This document shows, one piece after another, positions 42,696 through 51,435 of a stretch of 64,000 bases of DNA; the first letter of the stretch is position 1, and each line of letters begins with the position of its first letter. Source of the stretch: Flammeovirga pectinis (GTDB taxonomy: Bacteria; Bacteroidota; Bacteroidia; Cytophagales; Flammeovirgaceae); assembly GCF_003970675.1 (NCBI RefSeq), contig NZ_CP034562.1, positions 2,232,001-2,296,000 of the forward strand, given 5' to 3'. The notes beneath the pieces are model-generated. The model searched no databases. It was not told the DNA's origin and saw only the letters and a list, made by a program, of their open reading frames with translations. A program made the translations under genes and the position numbers.

Positions 42696-44024
42696 TTATC
42701 TATTTGTATTTATTTTTCTATAGCCAACAATTCTATCTCCCCTATCTCCTGGGCCTCTGTAATAGACAAATATTTCATACATGTTTTTCGTCAGATTAAA
42801 ACTACCTTCCAAAGCAACATCATCTCTTTCCATAGCCGATGTGTTCAAAACTGTGTACATATAATCATATCGTCCTTGTTTAACCAATGCTGAACCTACA
42901 TATGCTTTTTTTGCATTATCATAGACCATTTTATATTCTTCGTTAAGTTGCCATTGAGAAAAAGCACCATAAATGTATACATCACCTACAACTTGCGTTT
43001 CCATTGGTAACGTAAAAAACACTTCCATATAATCACTCTCAATCCAGTAATCTGGTTTTCCAAAAACTCCAATCACATACCCACCATTATAATCTTTTTG
43101 TTGTTGATTAAATGATTTCCCATTTCTCACTAAATCTTTATGTAATCTAACCTTATTGAAGTTTTTCATTCTATCTGTACTAGAAACTTCTGTTCCTCCC
43201 CCATTCAAACTTCCTATTTCAAAAACTCTAAATTCGTTACTACCAAGAAATGCGTTTTCCCCATCATAGTAAGAATAATCTAGAATATGTTCATGCCCTT
43301 TTATAAACCTAGGTAATAACCCTACAGTAGCATTATCCCATCGTCCATTTTGTAAAATATTTACAGAAAAATCTCTTTTAGCATTAACAACTGTCAAGTT
43401 TCCATAATTAACCGTAAAATCAATTTGTTGCATATATCTACGATTACTTCCCTTCATATCAACTACTTTAGGCATCACGGTAGCTTTTCCTTCGTATACA
43501 ATAAACCGTTTCGTTAGTATTAAATCACCTTCGTTCCCTTCTCTATAAACTTTTAATAAATAGTTGCCTGATAGTTTTACTCTTGGTAACGTAAATTTAA
43601 AATGAACATAAGGCACTCTTGTATTCATTGAAAAGTCAAATGTATTTAATTTGAAAGAGTTAAATTCTTTCATAAACTCAATTGATTGTATTTCTGAGGG
43701 AGTCCAGTCTCTATTACAATGCACTAAAGTTGCTTCAAAATAATCTGCATCATCTCCAAAAATATCAAATTCCAATGTTAAGGGGAATTGCCTGTCTAAA
43801 CTAACTACTGGGGTGTTTAATTGAGGAATTGTTCTAGATCCTCCATTTGCATATAGTTGTACTGTTCTAACATTTGGATCATATACATAATCAGAATAGT
43901 GTAGCTCTCTAGAATTATAGTCTTTCTCTGTTATTACTTCCCATTTTGGAGGCTGTCCATAAGATGAGTTAGTAATCAAAATCAATAAATATATAAATTG
44001 AAATCTTATTAAAATATTCTTCAT
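42696..44024 (-). CDS. Type IX secretion system Plug protein (DUF5103)
   Basis: A 442-residue exported protein. A signal peptide (hydrophobic to SSYGQ at about residue 23) is followed by beta-rich sequence with DUF5103 landmarks: VRTVQLYANGGSRTIPQLNTPVV, DADYFEATLVHCNRDWTPSEIQ, NSFKLNTFDFSMNTRVPYVHF and VYIYGAFSQWQLNEEYKMVYD. In the SprA translocon structure the DUF5103 Plug protein closes the periplasmic end of the outer-membrane channel. No other T9SS gene is adjacent, which is usual as T9SS genes are scattered. The organism therefore probably has type IX secretion and may glide. Confidence 0.9.
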   Translation of the reverse strand: MKNILIRFQFIYLLILITNSSYGQPPKWEVITEKDYNSRELHYSDYVYDPNVRTVQLYANGGSRTIPQLNTPVVSLDRQFPLTLEFDIFGDDADYFEATLVHCNRDWTPSEIQSIEFMKEFNSFKLNTFDFSMNTRVPYVHFKFTLPRVKLSGNYLLKVYREGNEGDLILTKRFIVYEGKATVMPKVVDMKGSNRRYMQQIDFTVNYGNLTVVNAKRDFSVNILQNGRWDNATVGLLPRFIKGHEHILDYSYYDGENAFLGSNEFRVFEIGSLNGGGTEVSSTDRMKNFNKVRLHKDLVRNGKSFNQQQKDYNGGYVIGVFGKPDYWIESDYMEVFFTLPMETQVVGDVYIYGAFSQWQLNEEYKMVYDNAKKAYVGSALVKQGRYDYMYTVLNTSAMERDDVALEGSFNLTKNMYEIFVYYRGPGDRGDRIVGYRKINTNR

Positions 44025-44098
44025 GTTAGATAGTTGAAATTTGAAAGTCCTCTAATTTAAGCAAATAAAAATAGGTTACATATATCACTAAAATCTAA

Positions 44099-44453
44099 AT
44101 TCATCTTTTTGATTTCCGAAGGAAAGTATTGGCACTCTTAAAAGAGGTAAATATGTTATTTTTTTCTTCTCAGATTGGTTTAAACTTCAAGACACAGAAA
44201 AGGTTTTTTCTAGACCTTGATCTTTTGATTGCACATAATTCCATCAGAAATCAAGTATTACTATTAGAACATAGTAATACTACAAAAAAAAATCACTCTA
44301 ACATCCTTAAATACTGCAATTGGTGTAGGCTATAGATTTCCTTACAGTAAATGGATTATCAGGTGTAGTTATGGTATACAAAGTGTATTATCAGAAGAAT
44401 ACAGAGGTAGTTTCCGAGGAAGATTTAATATGCAATTAGGGTATAGATTTTAA
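44099..44453 (+). pseudogene. Remnant of an outer-membrane beta-barrel gene
   Basis: After a stop at 44096, one plus-strand frame reads barrel-like sequence (SQIGLNFKTQKRFFLDLDLLIAH). Near a run of nine A residues (around 44284) the barrel-like reading moves to another frame and continues as TAIGVGYRFPYSKW, ending FNMQLGYRF before a TAA at 44451. The final aromatic residue after alternating strands is typical of barrel C-termini. Two frames and no credible start show a decayed 3' fragment of about 115 codons. The parent family cannot be named. Confidence 0.6.
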
Positions 44454-44567
44454 TTACTTAATATTTAATGAATGAATATTCATATTTAGAATCATTCAAA
44501 ATAAGTGTGATAAAGACGCTATTTTTAGACTAAAACTAAATTTACTCATTAATATCAATTAAATTAA

Positions 44568-44625
44568 ATGCTAATCAAGTAGAATAAATATTTGTAAATC
44601 CGCTTTTAATCTACTTTATTAGCAT
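44568..44625. repeat. 16-bp-arm inverted repeat upstream of the Fe-S gene
   Basis: Arm 44568-44583 and arm 44610-44625 are complementary in 15 of 16 positions (ATGCTAAT-x-AAGTAGA), with a 26-nt AT-rich loop. It lies 88 bp before the start at 44714, in a 260-bp stretch with no other recognised content. No T run follows, so it is not an intrinsic terminator. Confidence 0.55.
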
Positions 44626-44713
44626 AAAATACTCTGCAAGCATAACAAATTTGATATATGTGGAGTTAAGTAATAACAGATCAATAAACACACACAGAAA
44701 CTTTTTAAACACT

Positions 44714-46087
44714 ATGATACAGATTGTGCAACAACTATTATTTGTAGCCGCAATCGGTTTAACAGGTTATTTGGTAACCAAGAGAGCTAGATTCATTTAC
44801 AGAAACATTAATCTAGGAAAAGCCCTAGAAATCAAAGGCGATTCCAATAAGAGATTTGCTAATATGTTCCGTCTTGCTTTCGGTCAACAAAAAATGTTTG
44901 ACAGACCGGTTGTTGGATTAATGCACTTTGCAGTTTATGCAGGGTTTTTATTAATTAATATTGAAGTATTAGAAATTGTAATCGATGGTTTAACAGGACA
45001 ACACAGAATTTTTTCTGCCGTTATTCCTTCAGGAGTTTATCATTTTTTAGCAAGCTTTTTTGAAATAATGGCATTGCTAGTTACAGTTTCTTGTTTCATT
45101 TTTCTTATTAGAAGGAATGCTTTACGTTTGCCACGTTTTCATATGGCAGAAATGAAGGGATGGCCATATAGAGATGCAAATATTATTCTTTATGCAGAAA
45201 TCATTTTAATGACTATGCTTTTTTCTATGAATGCTACAGATGCAGTTCTTCAAACGATGGGGAATTCACATTACCCTGTAGTAGGTACATTTGCAGTTAG
45301 CCAGTTCTTAGTTCCAATTTTTAGCGGACTTTCTGAAACAACTTTAGTAGCTATTGAAAGAAGTGCATGGTGGATACACATAGTAGGCATTTTTGCATTT
45401 TCTGTATATATCACTTATTCAAAACATTTACATATTTTCCTTGCCTTCCCGAATACGTATTTTGCTAAAATGGAACCAAAGGGTGAAATGACAAATATGG
45501 AATCCGTTACCAATGAGGTGAAAATTATGTTAGGAATGCCAGTTGAAACAACTGAAGCTGGAGATTCTGACGAGATGCCAACTTTTGGAGCAAAAGATGT
45601 TCAAGATTTGACATGGAGAAATGTAATGAACGCATATTCTTGTACAGAATGTGGTCGTTGTACTTCACAATGCCCTGCCAATATTACAGGCAAAAAACTA
45701 TCTCCTCGTAAAGTAATGATGGACGTTAGAGATAGAGCCGAAGAAATTGGTAAAAATATAGATTCCAATGGCGGTACATTCCAAGACGATGGCAAGAGCC
45801 TTTATGGTGACTTTATCACTAAAGAAGAATTAATGGCATGTACGTCTTGTAATGCTTGTACAGAAGCTTGTCCTATAAACATAGATCCACTTGGAATTAT
45901 TTTAGACATGAGACGTTACGTTGCAATGGAAGAATCTTCTACTCCACAAGAGTGGAATATGGTTTTTAATAACATTGAAAACAATCAAGCACCATGGGCT
46001 TTCTCTGCAAGTGATCGCTTTAAATGGGGTGAAGAACTCAGAACACAAGAGATTAAAAAAACTGAGACAGATAAAGAAAACGCTTAA
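44714..46087 (+). CDS. Membrane-bound (Fe-S) oxidoreductase subunit, HdrE/HdrD-like fusion
   Basis: About 457 residues from the ATG at 44714 (MIQIVQQLLFVAAIG), preferred over an in-frame ATG at 44651 because it places the first membrane helix at the N-terminus. Five or so transmembrane helices (NarI/HdrE-like, with His residues in PVVGLMHFAVYAGF and WWIHIVGIF that could bind haem b) are followed by a cytoplasmic ferredoxin domain. That domain has two 4Fe-4S motifs: CTECGRCTSQCP and CTSCNACTEACP. It is followed 32 bp later by a CCG-domain protein, its likely partner. Together they could move electrons between a soluble donor and the quinone pool; the donor is unknown. Confidence 0.85.
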   Translation: MIQIVQQLLFVAAIGLTGYLVTKRARFIYRNINLGKALEIKGDSNKRFANMFRLAFGQQKMFDRPVVGLMHFAVYAGFLLINIEVLEIVIDGLTGQHRIFSAVIPSGVYHFLASFFEIMALLVTVSCFIFLIRRNALRLPRFHMAEMKGWPYRDANIILYAEIILMTMLFSMNATDAVLQTMGNSHYPVVGTFAVSQFLVPIFSGLSETTLVAIERSAWWIHIVGIFAFSVYITYSKHLHIFLAFPNTYFAKMEPKGEMTNMESVTNEVKIMLGMPVETTEAGDSDEMPTFGAKDVQDLTWRNVMNAYSCTECGRCTSQCPANITGKKLSPRKVMMDVRDRAEEIGKNIDSNGGTFQDDGKSLYGDFITKEELMACTSCNACTEACPINIDPLGIILDMRRYVAMEESSTPQEWNMVFNNIENNQAPWAFSASDRFKWGEELRTQEIKKTETDKENA

Positions 46088-46119
46088 CCTAAAATTTTAC
46101 TAAAGACAACACTTTTAAT

Positions 46120-46920
46120 ATGGCAGATACTAATTTTCTTAAAGTACCAACAATGGCCGAAATGGTAGAACAAGGGAAACATCCCGAAGTTTTATTTTGG
46201 GTAGGCTGTGCTGGTTCATATGATGATAGATATAAAAGAGTAATAACAGCTTTCGTAAAGATTCTAAATGAAGTAAATGTAAATTTTGCAGTTTTAGGAC
46301 CTGAAGAGAGTTGTACAGGTGACCCCGCAAGAAGAGCAGGAAATGAATTTTTGTTTCAAATGCAGGCAATGCAAAATATAGAAGTATTAAATGCTTATGA
46401 AATAAAAAAAATTGTAACAGCCTGCCCTCACTGTTTTAACACCATTAAAAATGAATACCCTGCTCTAGGAGGTAATTACGATGTAATGCATCATTCTCAA
46501 TTTTTACAGAGCCTTATTAATGAGGGACGATTAACTGTAGCTGGTGGAGAAGCATTTAAAGGAAAAAAAGTCACTTTCCACGATTCTTGCTATTTAGGCA
46601 GAGCAAATGATGTTTATGAAGCACCTAGAAGTGTTTTAGAAGCTTTAGATGCTGATTTAGTGGAAATGAAACGTTGCAAAACAAATGGCTTATGCTGTGG
46701 TGCTGGAGGTGCTCAAATGTTTAAGGAACCAGAAAAAGGCAACAAAGATATAAATATTGAGCGTACAGAAGAAGCTATTCAGACAGGAGCAGAAGTTGTT
46801 GCAGTCGGGTGCCCGTTCTGTATGACAATGATTGGTGATGGCATCAAAAACAAAGAAAAAGAGAAAGATGTTCAAGTAATGGATATAGCAGAGCTTGTTG
46901 CAACTTCAAAAGGATTATAA
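46120..46920 (+). CDS. (Fe-S)-binding cysteine-rich (CCG) domain protein
   Basis: The 266-residue soluble protein has two cysteine-rich CCG-type modules as in HdrB/GlpC/LutA. The first includes FWVGCAGSYDDR, GPEESCTGDPARRAGN and TACPHCFNTIKNEYP. The second includes TFHDSCYLGRANDVYEAPR, GLCCGAGGAQMF and VAVGCPFCMTM. Such domains hold a noncubane or 4Fe-4S cluster at the site of disulfide or substrate electron transfer. It is encoded directly after the membrane Fe-S subunit and followed by a terminator, making a two-gene operon. The physiological substrate is unknown. Confidence 0.9.
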   Translation: MADTNFLKVPTMAEMVEQGKHPEVLFWVGCAGSYDDRYKRVITAFVKILNEVNVNFAVLGPEESCTGDPARRAGNEFLFQMQAMQNIEVLNAYEIKKIVTACPHCFNTIKNEYPALGGNYDVMHHSQFLQSLINEGRLTVAGGEAFKGKKVTFHDSCYLGRANDVYEAPRSVLEALDADLVEMKRCKTNGLCCGAGGAQMFKEPEKGNKDINIERTEEAIQTGAEVVAVGCPFCMTMIGDGIKNKEKEKDVQVMDIAELVATSKGL

Positions 46921-46942
46921 TTCTACCAATTCAAATTATTTA

Positions 46943-46971
46943 AGAGGGCACCTAAATGGTGTCCTTTTTTT
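46943..46971 (+). terminator. Terminator of the Fe-S oxidoreductase operon
   Basis: Stem AGGGCACC/GGTGTCCT (one G-U) with a 5-nt loop and a run of seven T residues. Confidence 0.85.
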
Positions 46972-47073
46972 ATGAAAACCCTCTACTGTTGTACATCAAA
47001 AGAAAAAGTTAATCTCCTTCCTACTATTCTTCATTCTAACGTAGTATATTGCAAAAAATTAAAATAATACAAT

Positions 47074-47565
47074 ATGTACAAGTCAATAAATTCACTTTCA
47101 GACGATTCTAAAATTTGGATATATCAATCAAATCGTGCTTTTAGCGACCAAGAAGTTGACCTTATAAAACAAACTCTTCTTCCTTTTATAGAATCTTGGA
47201 ACGCTCATGGTAGTGATTTAAATGCAAGTTTTGATATACAGTTTAATCAATTTATAATTATTACTGTTGATGAAAACGCACATAGTGCATCTGGTTGTTC
47301 AATTGATAAATGCGTAGGAGTTGTTAAGCAAATTGAAGAGCTGCTTAACGTATCTCTTTTTGAAAGAACAAATGTAGCCTATTTAGTAAATGATAAAGTT
47401 TCAACATTTAAACTGTCAGAAGCAAAAGCTATGATTGCTAATGAAACAATCACAAATACTACTAAAATATTTGATAACACTATCCAGTCACTAGGTGATT
47501 ATAAAAAAAGATGGATTATCGAAGCTGATCAATCTTGGTTAAAGAGATTTTTTGTAACAGCCTAA
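47074..47565 (+). CDS. Conserved Bacteroidota protein, often labelled ABC transporter ATPase
   Basis: The 163-residue soluble protein begins MYKSINSLSDDSKIWIYQSNRAFSDQEVD and contains FIESWNAHGSDLNASFDIQFNQFIIITVDE and SGCSIDKCVGVVKQIE. It matches a conserved Bacteroidota family that databases often call ABC transporter ATPase. No Walker A, Walker B or ABC signature is present, so that label should not be trusted. The conserved W-x-x-H-G, F-x-I-x-x-N-x-F and SGCSID residues could form an active site. Function is unknown. It is 15 bp upstream of pepE and probably co-transcribed. Confidence 0.8.
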   Translation: MYKSINSLSDDSKIWIYQSNRAFSDQEVDLIKQTLLPFIESWNAHGSDLNASFDIQFNQFIIITVDENAHSASGCSIDKCVGVVKQIEELLNVSLFERTNVAYLVNDKVSTFKLSEAKAMIANETITNTTKIFDNTIQSLGDYKKRWIIEADQSWLKRFFVTA

Positions 47566-47580
47566 ACCTACCCCATTATC

Positions 47581-48300
47581 ATGAATAACAGAAATTTATT
47601 AATTGTCAGTACCTCTACTGTCCATGGAAATGGCTATTTAGGTTACTGCGAAGATACAATCAAAGAATTCTTTATGGGTGTTGATGAAGTTCTCTTTATC
47701 CCTTATGCTAGACCTGGAGGAATTACTCATAGTGAATATACTGCAATAGCAAAAAAGAAATTCAATGAGTTAGGCTTTAAAATGAGAGGCTTACACGAAT
47801 TTGACAATCCTAAAAATGCTCTTTTATCAGCAAAAGGAGTATTTACAGGCGGAGGAAATACGTTTGTTTTATTAGATCAGTTACAAAAGTTAGATCTAAT
47901 AGAAACAATTCAATCTAGAGTTAAGATTGGTATGAGATATATGGGAACAAGTGCAGGTTCTAACATTACTGGGTTAACAATTAATACCACTAATGACATG
48001 CCTATTGCCCACCCAAAATCACTTAATGCATTAGCGTTAGTTCCTTTTAACTTAAACCCTCATTACTTAGATCCAGATCCAAATTCTAAGCATATGGGAG
48101 AAACGAGAGAAACAAGAATTAAAGAATTCCACACATATAACCCTCAAATTGTTATTGGGTTAAGAGAAGGATCTTGGCTTAGTGTGAAAGAAAATACTAT
48201 TGTTCTTGGAGGAGAACTATCCGCTAGGGTATTTATACAAGGAAAAGAACCTTATGAACTTACTCCTAACGATGATTTCAGTTTCCTATTAAATCGATAA
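47581..48300 (+). CDS. pepE: Dipeptidase E (alpha-aspartyl dipeptidase, S51)
   Basis: Cleaves dipeptides with an N-terminal aspartate; cytosolic, about 240 residues. VLFIPYARPGGITHSEYTA, GVFTGGGNTFVLLDQL and the nucleophile elbow GTSAGSNI (Ser124) match PepE of family S51. NPHYLDPDPNSKHMGETRETRIKEF contains the catalytic His region. It follows the hypothetical gene by 15 bp. A weak hairpin at 48307-48333 follows the stop. Confidence 0.94.
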   Translation: MNNRNLLIVSTSTVHGNGYLGYCEDTIKEFFMGVDEVLFIPYARPGGITHSEYTAIAKKKFNELGFKMRGLHEFDNPKNALLSAKGVFTGGGNTFVLLDQLQKLDLIETIQSRVKIGMRYMGTSAGSNITGLTINTTNDMPIAHPKSLNALALVPFNLNPHYLDPDPNSKHMGETRETRIKEFHTYNPQIVIGLREGSWLSVKENTIVLGGELSARVFIQGKEPYELTPNDDFSFLLNR

Positions 48301-48306
48301 AACAGT

Positions 48307-48333
48307 AAGGTGTGGAAGCAAATTCTACACCTT
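48307..48333 (+). terminator. Weak hairpin after pepE
   Basis: Arms AAGGTGT-G-GA and TC-T-ACACCTT (one mismatch) enclose a 7-nt loop, with only a short T-rich tail. Confidence 0.45.
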
Positions 48334-48411
48334 AATTCTATTCTTTACCTAATAAAACCTTAGATAATTAAATAATTTGTTGAACGATCAACATTTATCA
48401 TCAAAAAATAG

Positions 48412-48419
48412 TAGTTTTG
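48412..48419 (+). promoter_or_regulatory. -7 element upstream of the DnaJ-TPR gene
   Basis: TAGTTTTG matches the TAnnTTTG consensus. No -33 TTG at normal distance is visible. A 16-codon frame ([16 protein letters not shown], 48458-48508) lies between it and the gene start at 48519. Confidence 0.4.
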
Positions 48420-48518
48420 GCGATCTATAATAATCTAATTAATAAGAGGATGTATCAATGCATCCATTTACAAAAGCTACATGGTACTACTTGGTTATCA
48501 TAGGTTAAACTTTTAAGT

Positions 48519-49640
48519 ATGAGCGATTTTTATAACATTTTAGGAGTTAATAAGCAAGCTGACAAGCGTCAGATTAAAAAAGCTTATTTATCCCTAGCAA
48601 AAAAATACCATCCTGATGTAGCAGGAAATGACCCTTTAAATGAAGATAAATTTAAACTAATCAATGAGGCTTACAATACACTATCTGATGATAGTAAGAA
48701 GTTTCATTATGATCAAGGGAGTATATTTTCTTCAACAAACTTTTATAACACTACCCAAACTACACCTAGTCCCCCGCCTCCAAGAGCAGCAAGAGAAGAG
48801 AACCGCAGAAGCGATCGCTTTCAAGCAAAAAGAGAGGAATACAAAGAGAGTGTTCAAGAGGAAAAAAAATCAAATAAGAAAAATAGAAAGAAATACATTC
48901 CGGCAATGGTAGCTGGTTATGTTGCCATTATGATTGGGGTTGTCTCTTTTTTCGTAAATCGCCAGAGCAAACTGGCGGCAGAAGCGTACGCTAATGCCAA
49001 AACAAACCTTGAAGTTTTAAATACAAATAAAGCTTTAAGCGATGCACAATTACTTTCTGAATATGATGCTTTCACTGAAAGTAAAATCATTTTCTCTGCC
49101 TTATTAATTGTGGATAAAAAAGAAAAAACTGGAATTAATGAGCTTTTAGCTTTAAAAAATGAATTAAATAACGATCAAATTTCAACTTTTGATAACGATA
49201 TTAATTATTATTTAGGGCGTGCTTATTTCAATTTAAAAAATAAGACAAAAGCTATAGCTACTTTTGAAAAAGTATTATCTAAGGATAAAAAAAATACTCC
49301 TGTAAATTATTGGCTTGGAAGAACACTTAATGAGTTATCGCATGATTATGATGCAGCAGCCAGGTGCTTTGAGATAAGCATGGGTAATGAAAATTACAAA
49401 ACACAATCTATTTTAAGGTGTGGAATTGCTCTTCAGAATGACAGACAATATAATTTATCTGAAGAATATTTACTTCTAGCAGTAGATGAGCCTACTACTA
49501 AAGCGATTGCTAATTATCATCTTGGATGGCACTATTTTCTTAGCAAGCAGAATAATGGTAAAGCATGTATTTATTGGAAGTTATCCGCTAAGCAAGGTAA
49601 TCCAGAAGCTTTGTATCAGGTAAGAAGAAACTGTAGATAA
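48519..49640 (+). CDS. Membrane-anchored DnaJ-domain protein with TPR/Sel1-like repeats
   Basis: The 373-residue protein has an N-terminal J domain (1-68) with the HPD motif in [10 protein letters not shown], followed by a Pro/Ser and highly charged linker. One transmembrane helix ([20 protein letters not shown], about 129-148) precedes a C-terminal domain (about 200-370) of tetratricopeptide-like repeats ([46 protein letters not shown]). The J domain would face the cytosol to recruit DnaK, and the TPR part the periplasm. Client and role are unknown. It is not next to dnaK or grpE. It is followed by a terminator. Confidence 0.88.
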   Translation: MSDFYNILGVNKQADKRQIKKAYLSLAKKYHPDVAGNDPLNEDKFKLINEAYNTLSDDSKKFHYDQGSIFSSTNFYNTTQTTPSPPPPRAAREENRRSDRFQAKREEYKESVQEEKKSNKKNRKKYIPAMVAGYVAIMIGVVSFFVNRQSKLAAEAYANAKTNLEVLNTNKALSDAQLLSEYDAFTESKIIFSALLIVDKKEKTGINELLALKNELNNDQISTFDNDINYYLGRAYFNLKNKTKAIATFEKVLSKDKKNTPVNYWLGRTLNELSHDYDAAARCFEISMGNENYKTQSILRCGIALQNDRQYNLSEEYLLLAVDEPTTKAIANYHLGWHYFLSKQNNGKACIYWKLSAKQGNPEALYQVRRNCR

Positions 49641-49644
49641 TACT

Positions 49645-49681
49645 AAAAGGGTTATTCATTTCTGCAATGAACAACCCTTTC
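49645..49681. terminator. Terminator between convergent genes
   Basis: Stem AAAGGGTT-x-TTCATT paired with its complement (one bulge) and a short loop, after the DnaJ-TPR stop and before the convergent 86-residue gene. Confidence 0.75.
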
Positions 49682-49700
49682 TTATTGTGGCTTATTTGTA

Positions 49701-49961
49701 CTAATAGACTACATTAACATTTTTATTCTGAATAATATCAGATGTATATTCTATTCCGCTAGAAGTTAAGTTAGCGAAAGTGCCTTTAGGGCTTATTTTA
49801 ATATCACTTAAATAGCCCTCTTCCGAATATCTTTCCACTATAGAATTGATATCATAAGAGGACACAGGAATTCCCAAAAGCCTTGAGATATTTTGAAAAG
49901 ACATGTTTTTATTAAGGCAAAGTCCTACTAATAACTTAATAGATTTCACTTGGTTTGACAT
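49701..49961 (-). CDS. Small putative winged-helix protein
   Basis: The 86-residue protein has a helix-turn-helix-like stretch (SFQNISRLLGIPVSSYDINSIVERYSEEGYL) followed by a short beta-wing-like part (SDIKISPKGTFANLTSSGIEYTSD). The pattern of helix, HTH, then KGTF...LTSSG is what a minimal winged helix shows. No known family was recognised. It lies between a terminator and an IS element, 125 bp from the IS left end. The coding call is supported by a strong start and the fold-like pattern, but is not certain. Confidence 0.55.
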   Translation of the reverse strand: MSNQVKSIKLLVGLCLNKNMSFQNISRLLGIPVSSYDINSIVERYSEEGYLSDIKISPKGTFANLTSSGIEYTSDIIQNKNVNVVY

Positions 49962-50086
49962 AATTTGAACAGATAATTATAATTAGATATACAGCATTAA
50001 CTTCACAAAAATAATCCCTATTCTTGAAACCGATTGATAAGAAAAGTCATTATTTAATTTTATTGTATTTTTTTAAGTTCCTTCTT

Positions 50087-50092
50087 AATAAA
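50087..50092. repeat. Target-site duplication, left copy
   Basis: AATAAA abuts the left inverted repeat of the IS4-type element. The same six bases follow the right inverted repeat at 51410-51415. Confidence 0.75.
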
Positions 50093-51409
50093 CAATACTT
50101 CGGTAATTTTTTCAAAATCCCTATAAAACATAAAAAGCTGTATTTTTGAAGTCCTACCAACAAAAAACAGCTAATTATGGAAAGCAGAGCTTTCATAGGA
50201 CCAATATTATCAAAAATGTCTGACTTAAGAAAAAGTAAAGTCAACTTTTTAACAGAATGTTTTATACTCTTCTTGAGTATCAAGGGGAAAATTAATTTTC
50301 TTCAGTTATCAAGGTATGGTTCATATAGTGAAAAAACTTACCGAAATAATTTCGAATCAGGTTTTTCTTTTTCAGAATTTAATCATCATTTGATCAATGA
50401 ACATTGTGGTGATGAAAAAATAATAGCTTTCGATCCTGTTTACCTCAGTAAAAGTGGTAAGAAAACCTATGGTTTAGGGAAATATTGGTCCGGATGTGCT
50501 GGTAAAGCTCAAAAAGGATTGGATTTATCAGGTATTGGAATTGTTGATGTAGAAAGTCGTAATGCCTTTCATTATGATGCAATCCAAACGCCTTCAATTA
50601 CAGAATTAAAGGAGAAAGGCATGAGTTTAGTTGACCATTATGCATCCACTTTGCTTACACATAAAGAGCAATTATTGACGCATTCTAAGTATGTTGTAGC
50701 TGATGCTTATTTTGCAAAAGAAAAGTTTGTTCGACCATTAGATGAGGCTGGCTTTACTGTACTTAGTCGATTTAGAGGTGATATGAATGCAAGGTATTTA
50801 TTTGAAGGACCAAAAACAGGAAAACGCGGTAGACCTAAAAAATTCAACGGAAAAGTAGACTGGAAAAATATTGATCTCGATATTTTTCAGTTAGAAGATG
50901 ATACAGACTTATATTATTTGTACTCTGCAAAAATTTATAGCGTTGCTTTAAAAAGAGAAGTAATGATTGCACTTGTTCAATTTAAAAATCAAAAGCTCAA
51001 GCAAAAAATATTCTTTTCAACAGATCTAAATCAAGAGGCCTTCCAAATTTTCAATTATTACAGATTACGTTTTCACATAGAATTTCTTTTTCGAGATGCA
51101 AAACAGCATACAAGTCTTACAGGTTGTCAAGGAATAAGTAAAAATAAAATTCATTTTCATACTAATATGGCACTTACTTCTGTCTCAATTGCTAAGGCTT
51201 TTCATTGGATCAATCAAGAAAAAAAGGAAAGAGGACCCTTTTCAATGGCTAACATAAAAACACTCTATTTCAATGAGTTAATACTAAAAAAGATTTTTAG
51301 TGTATTTCGAATTGATGTAGATGTTGAAAAAAATAAACAGCAATTTGAGATGATTCGAAAATTAGGTCAAATTGCTGCTTGAAAAATATATTATTTTACC
51401 GAAGTATTG
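50093..51409 (+). mobile_element. IS4-superfamily insertion sequence, complete
   Basis: A 1317-bp element bounded by perfect 14-bp inverted repeats CAATACTTCGGTAA (50093-50106 and complement at 51396-51409). It is flanked by a 6-bp AATAAA direct repeat. One transposase gene fills it. Intact ends, intact gene and intact target duplication point to a recent insertion. The inserted site is intergenic, upstream of the sigma-54 activator promoter. Confidence 0.9.
50177..51382 (+). CDS. IS4-family transposase
   Basis: The 401-residue DDE transposase (DDE_Tnp_1 fold) shows the first Asp in KIIAFDPVYLSKSGK, the second in YVVADAYFAKEKF, and the YREK motif in YYRLRFHIEFLFRDAKQHT (Y-x2-R-x3-E-x6-K) carrying the catalytic Glu. 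The GKRGRPKKF stretch is a basic DNA-contact segment. Full length without frameshift. An opposite-strand open frame at 50050-50283 overlapping its 5' end is treated as a shadow. Confidence 0.93.
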   Translation: MESRAFIGPILSKMSDLRKSKVNFLTECFILFLSIKGKINFLQLSRYGSYSEKTYRNNFESGFSFSEFNHHLINEHCGDEKIIAFDPVYLSKSGKKTYGLGKYWSGCAGKAQKGLDLSGIGIVDVESRNAFHYDAIQTPSITELKEKGMSLVDHYASTLLTHKEQLLTHSKYVVADAYFAKEKFVRPLDEAGFTVLSRFRGDMNARYLFEGPKTGKRGRPKKFNGKVDWKNIDLDIFQLEDDTDLYYLYSAKIYSVALKREVMIALVQFKNQKLKQKIFFSTDLNQEAFQIFNYYRLRFHIEFLFRDAKQHTSLTGCQGISKNKIHFHTNMALTSVSIAKAFHWINQEKKERGPFSMANIKTLYFNELILKKIFSVFRIDVDVEKNKQQFEMIRKLGQIAA

Positions 51410-51415
51410 AATAAA
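51410..51415. repeat. Target-site duplication, right copy
   Basis: AATAAA directly follows the right inverted repeat and is identical to 50087-50092. Confidence 0.75.
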
Positions 51416-51435
51416 AGAAAATATCAAAAAAAGAC

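Noticed and set aside
44129-44335. A 68-codon plus-strand frame as an intact small gene
   Set aside because: It starts at a TTG, shifts out of the barrel-like frame at an A run and continues as meaningful barrel sequence in another frame, so it is part of a pseudogene.
50050-50283. A 77-codon minus-strand frame across the IS left end
   Set aside because: It crosses the inverted repeat and overlaps the transposase 5' end on the other strand, with no recognisable product.
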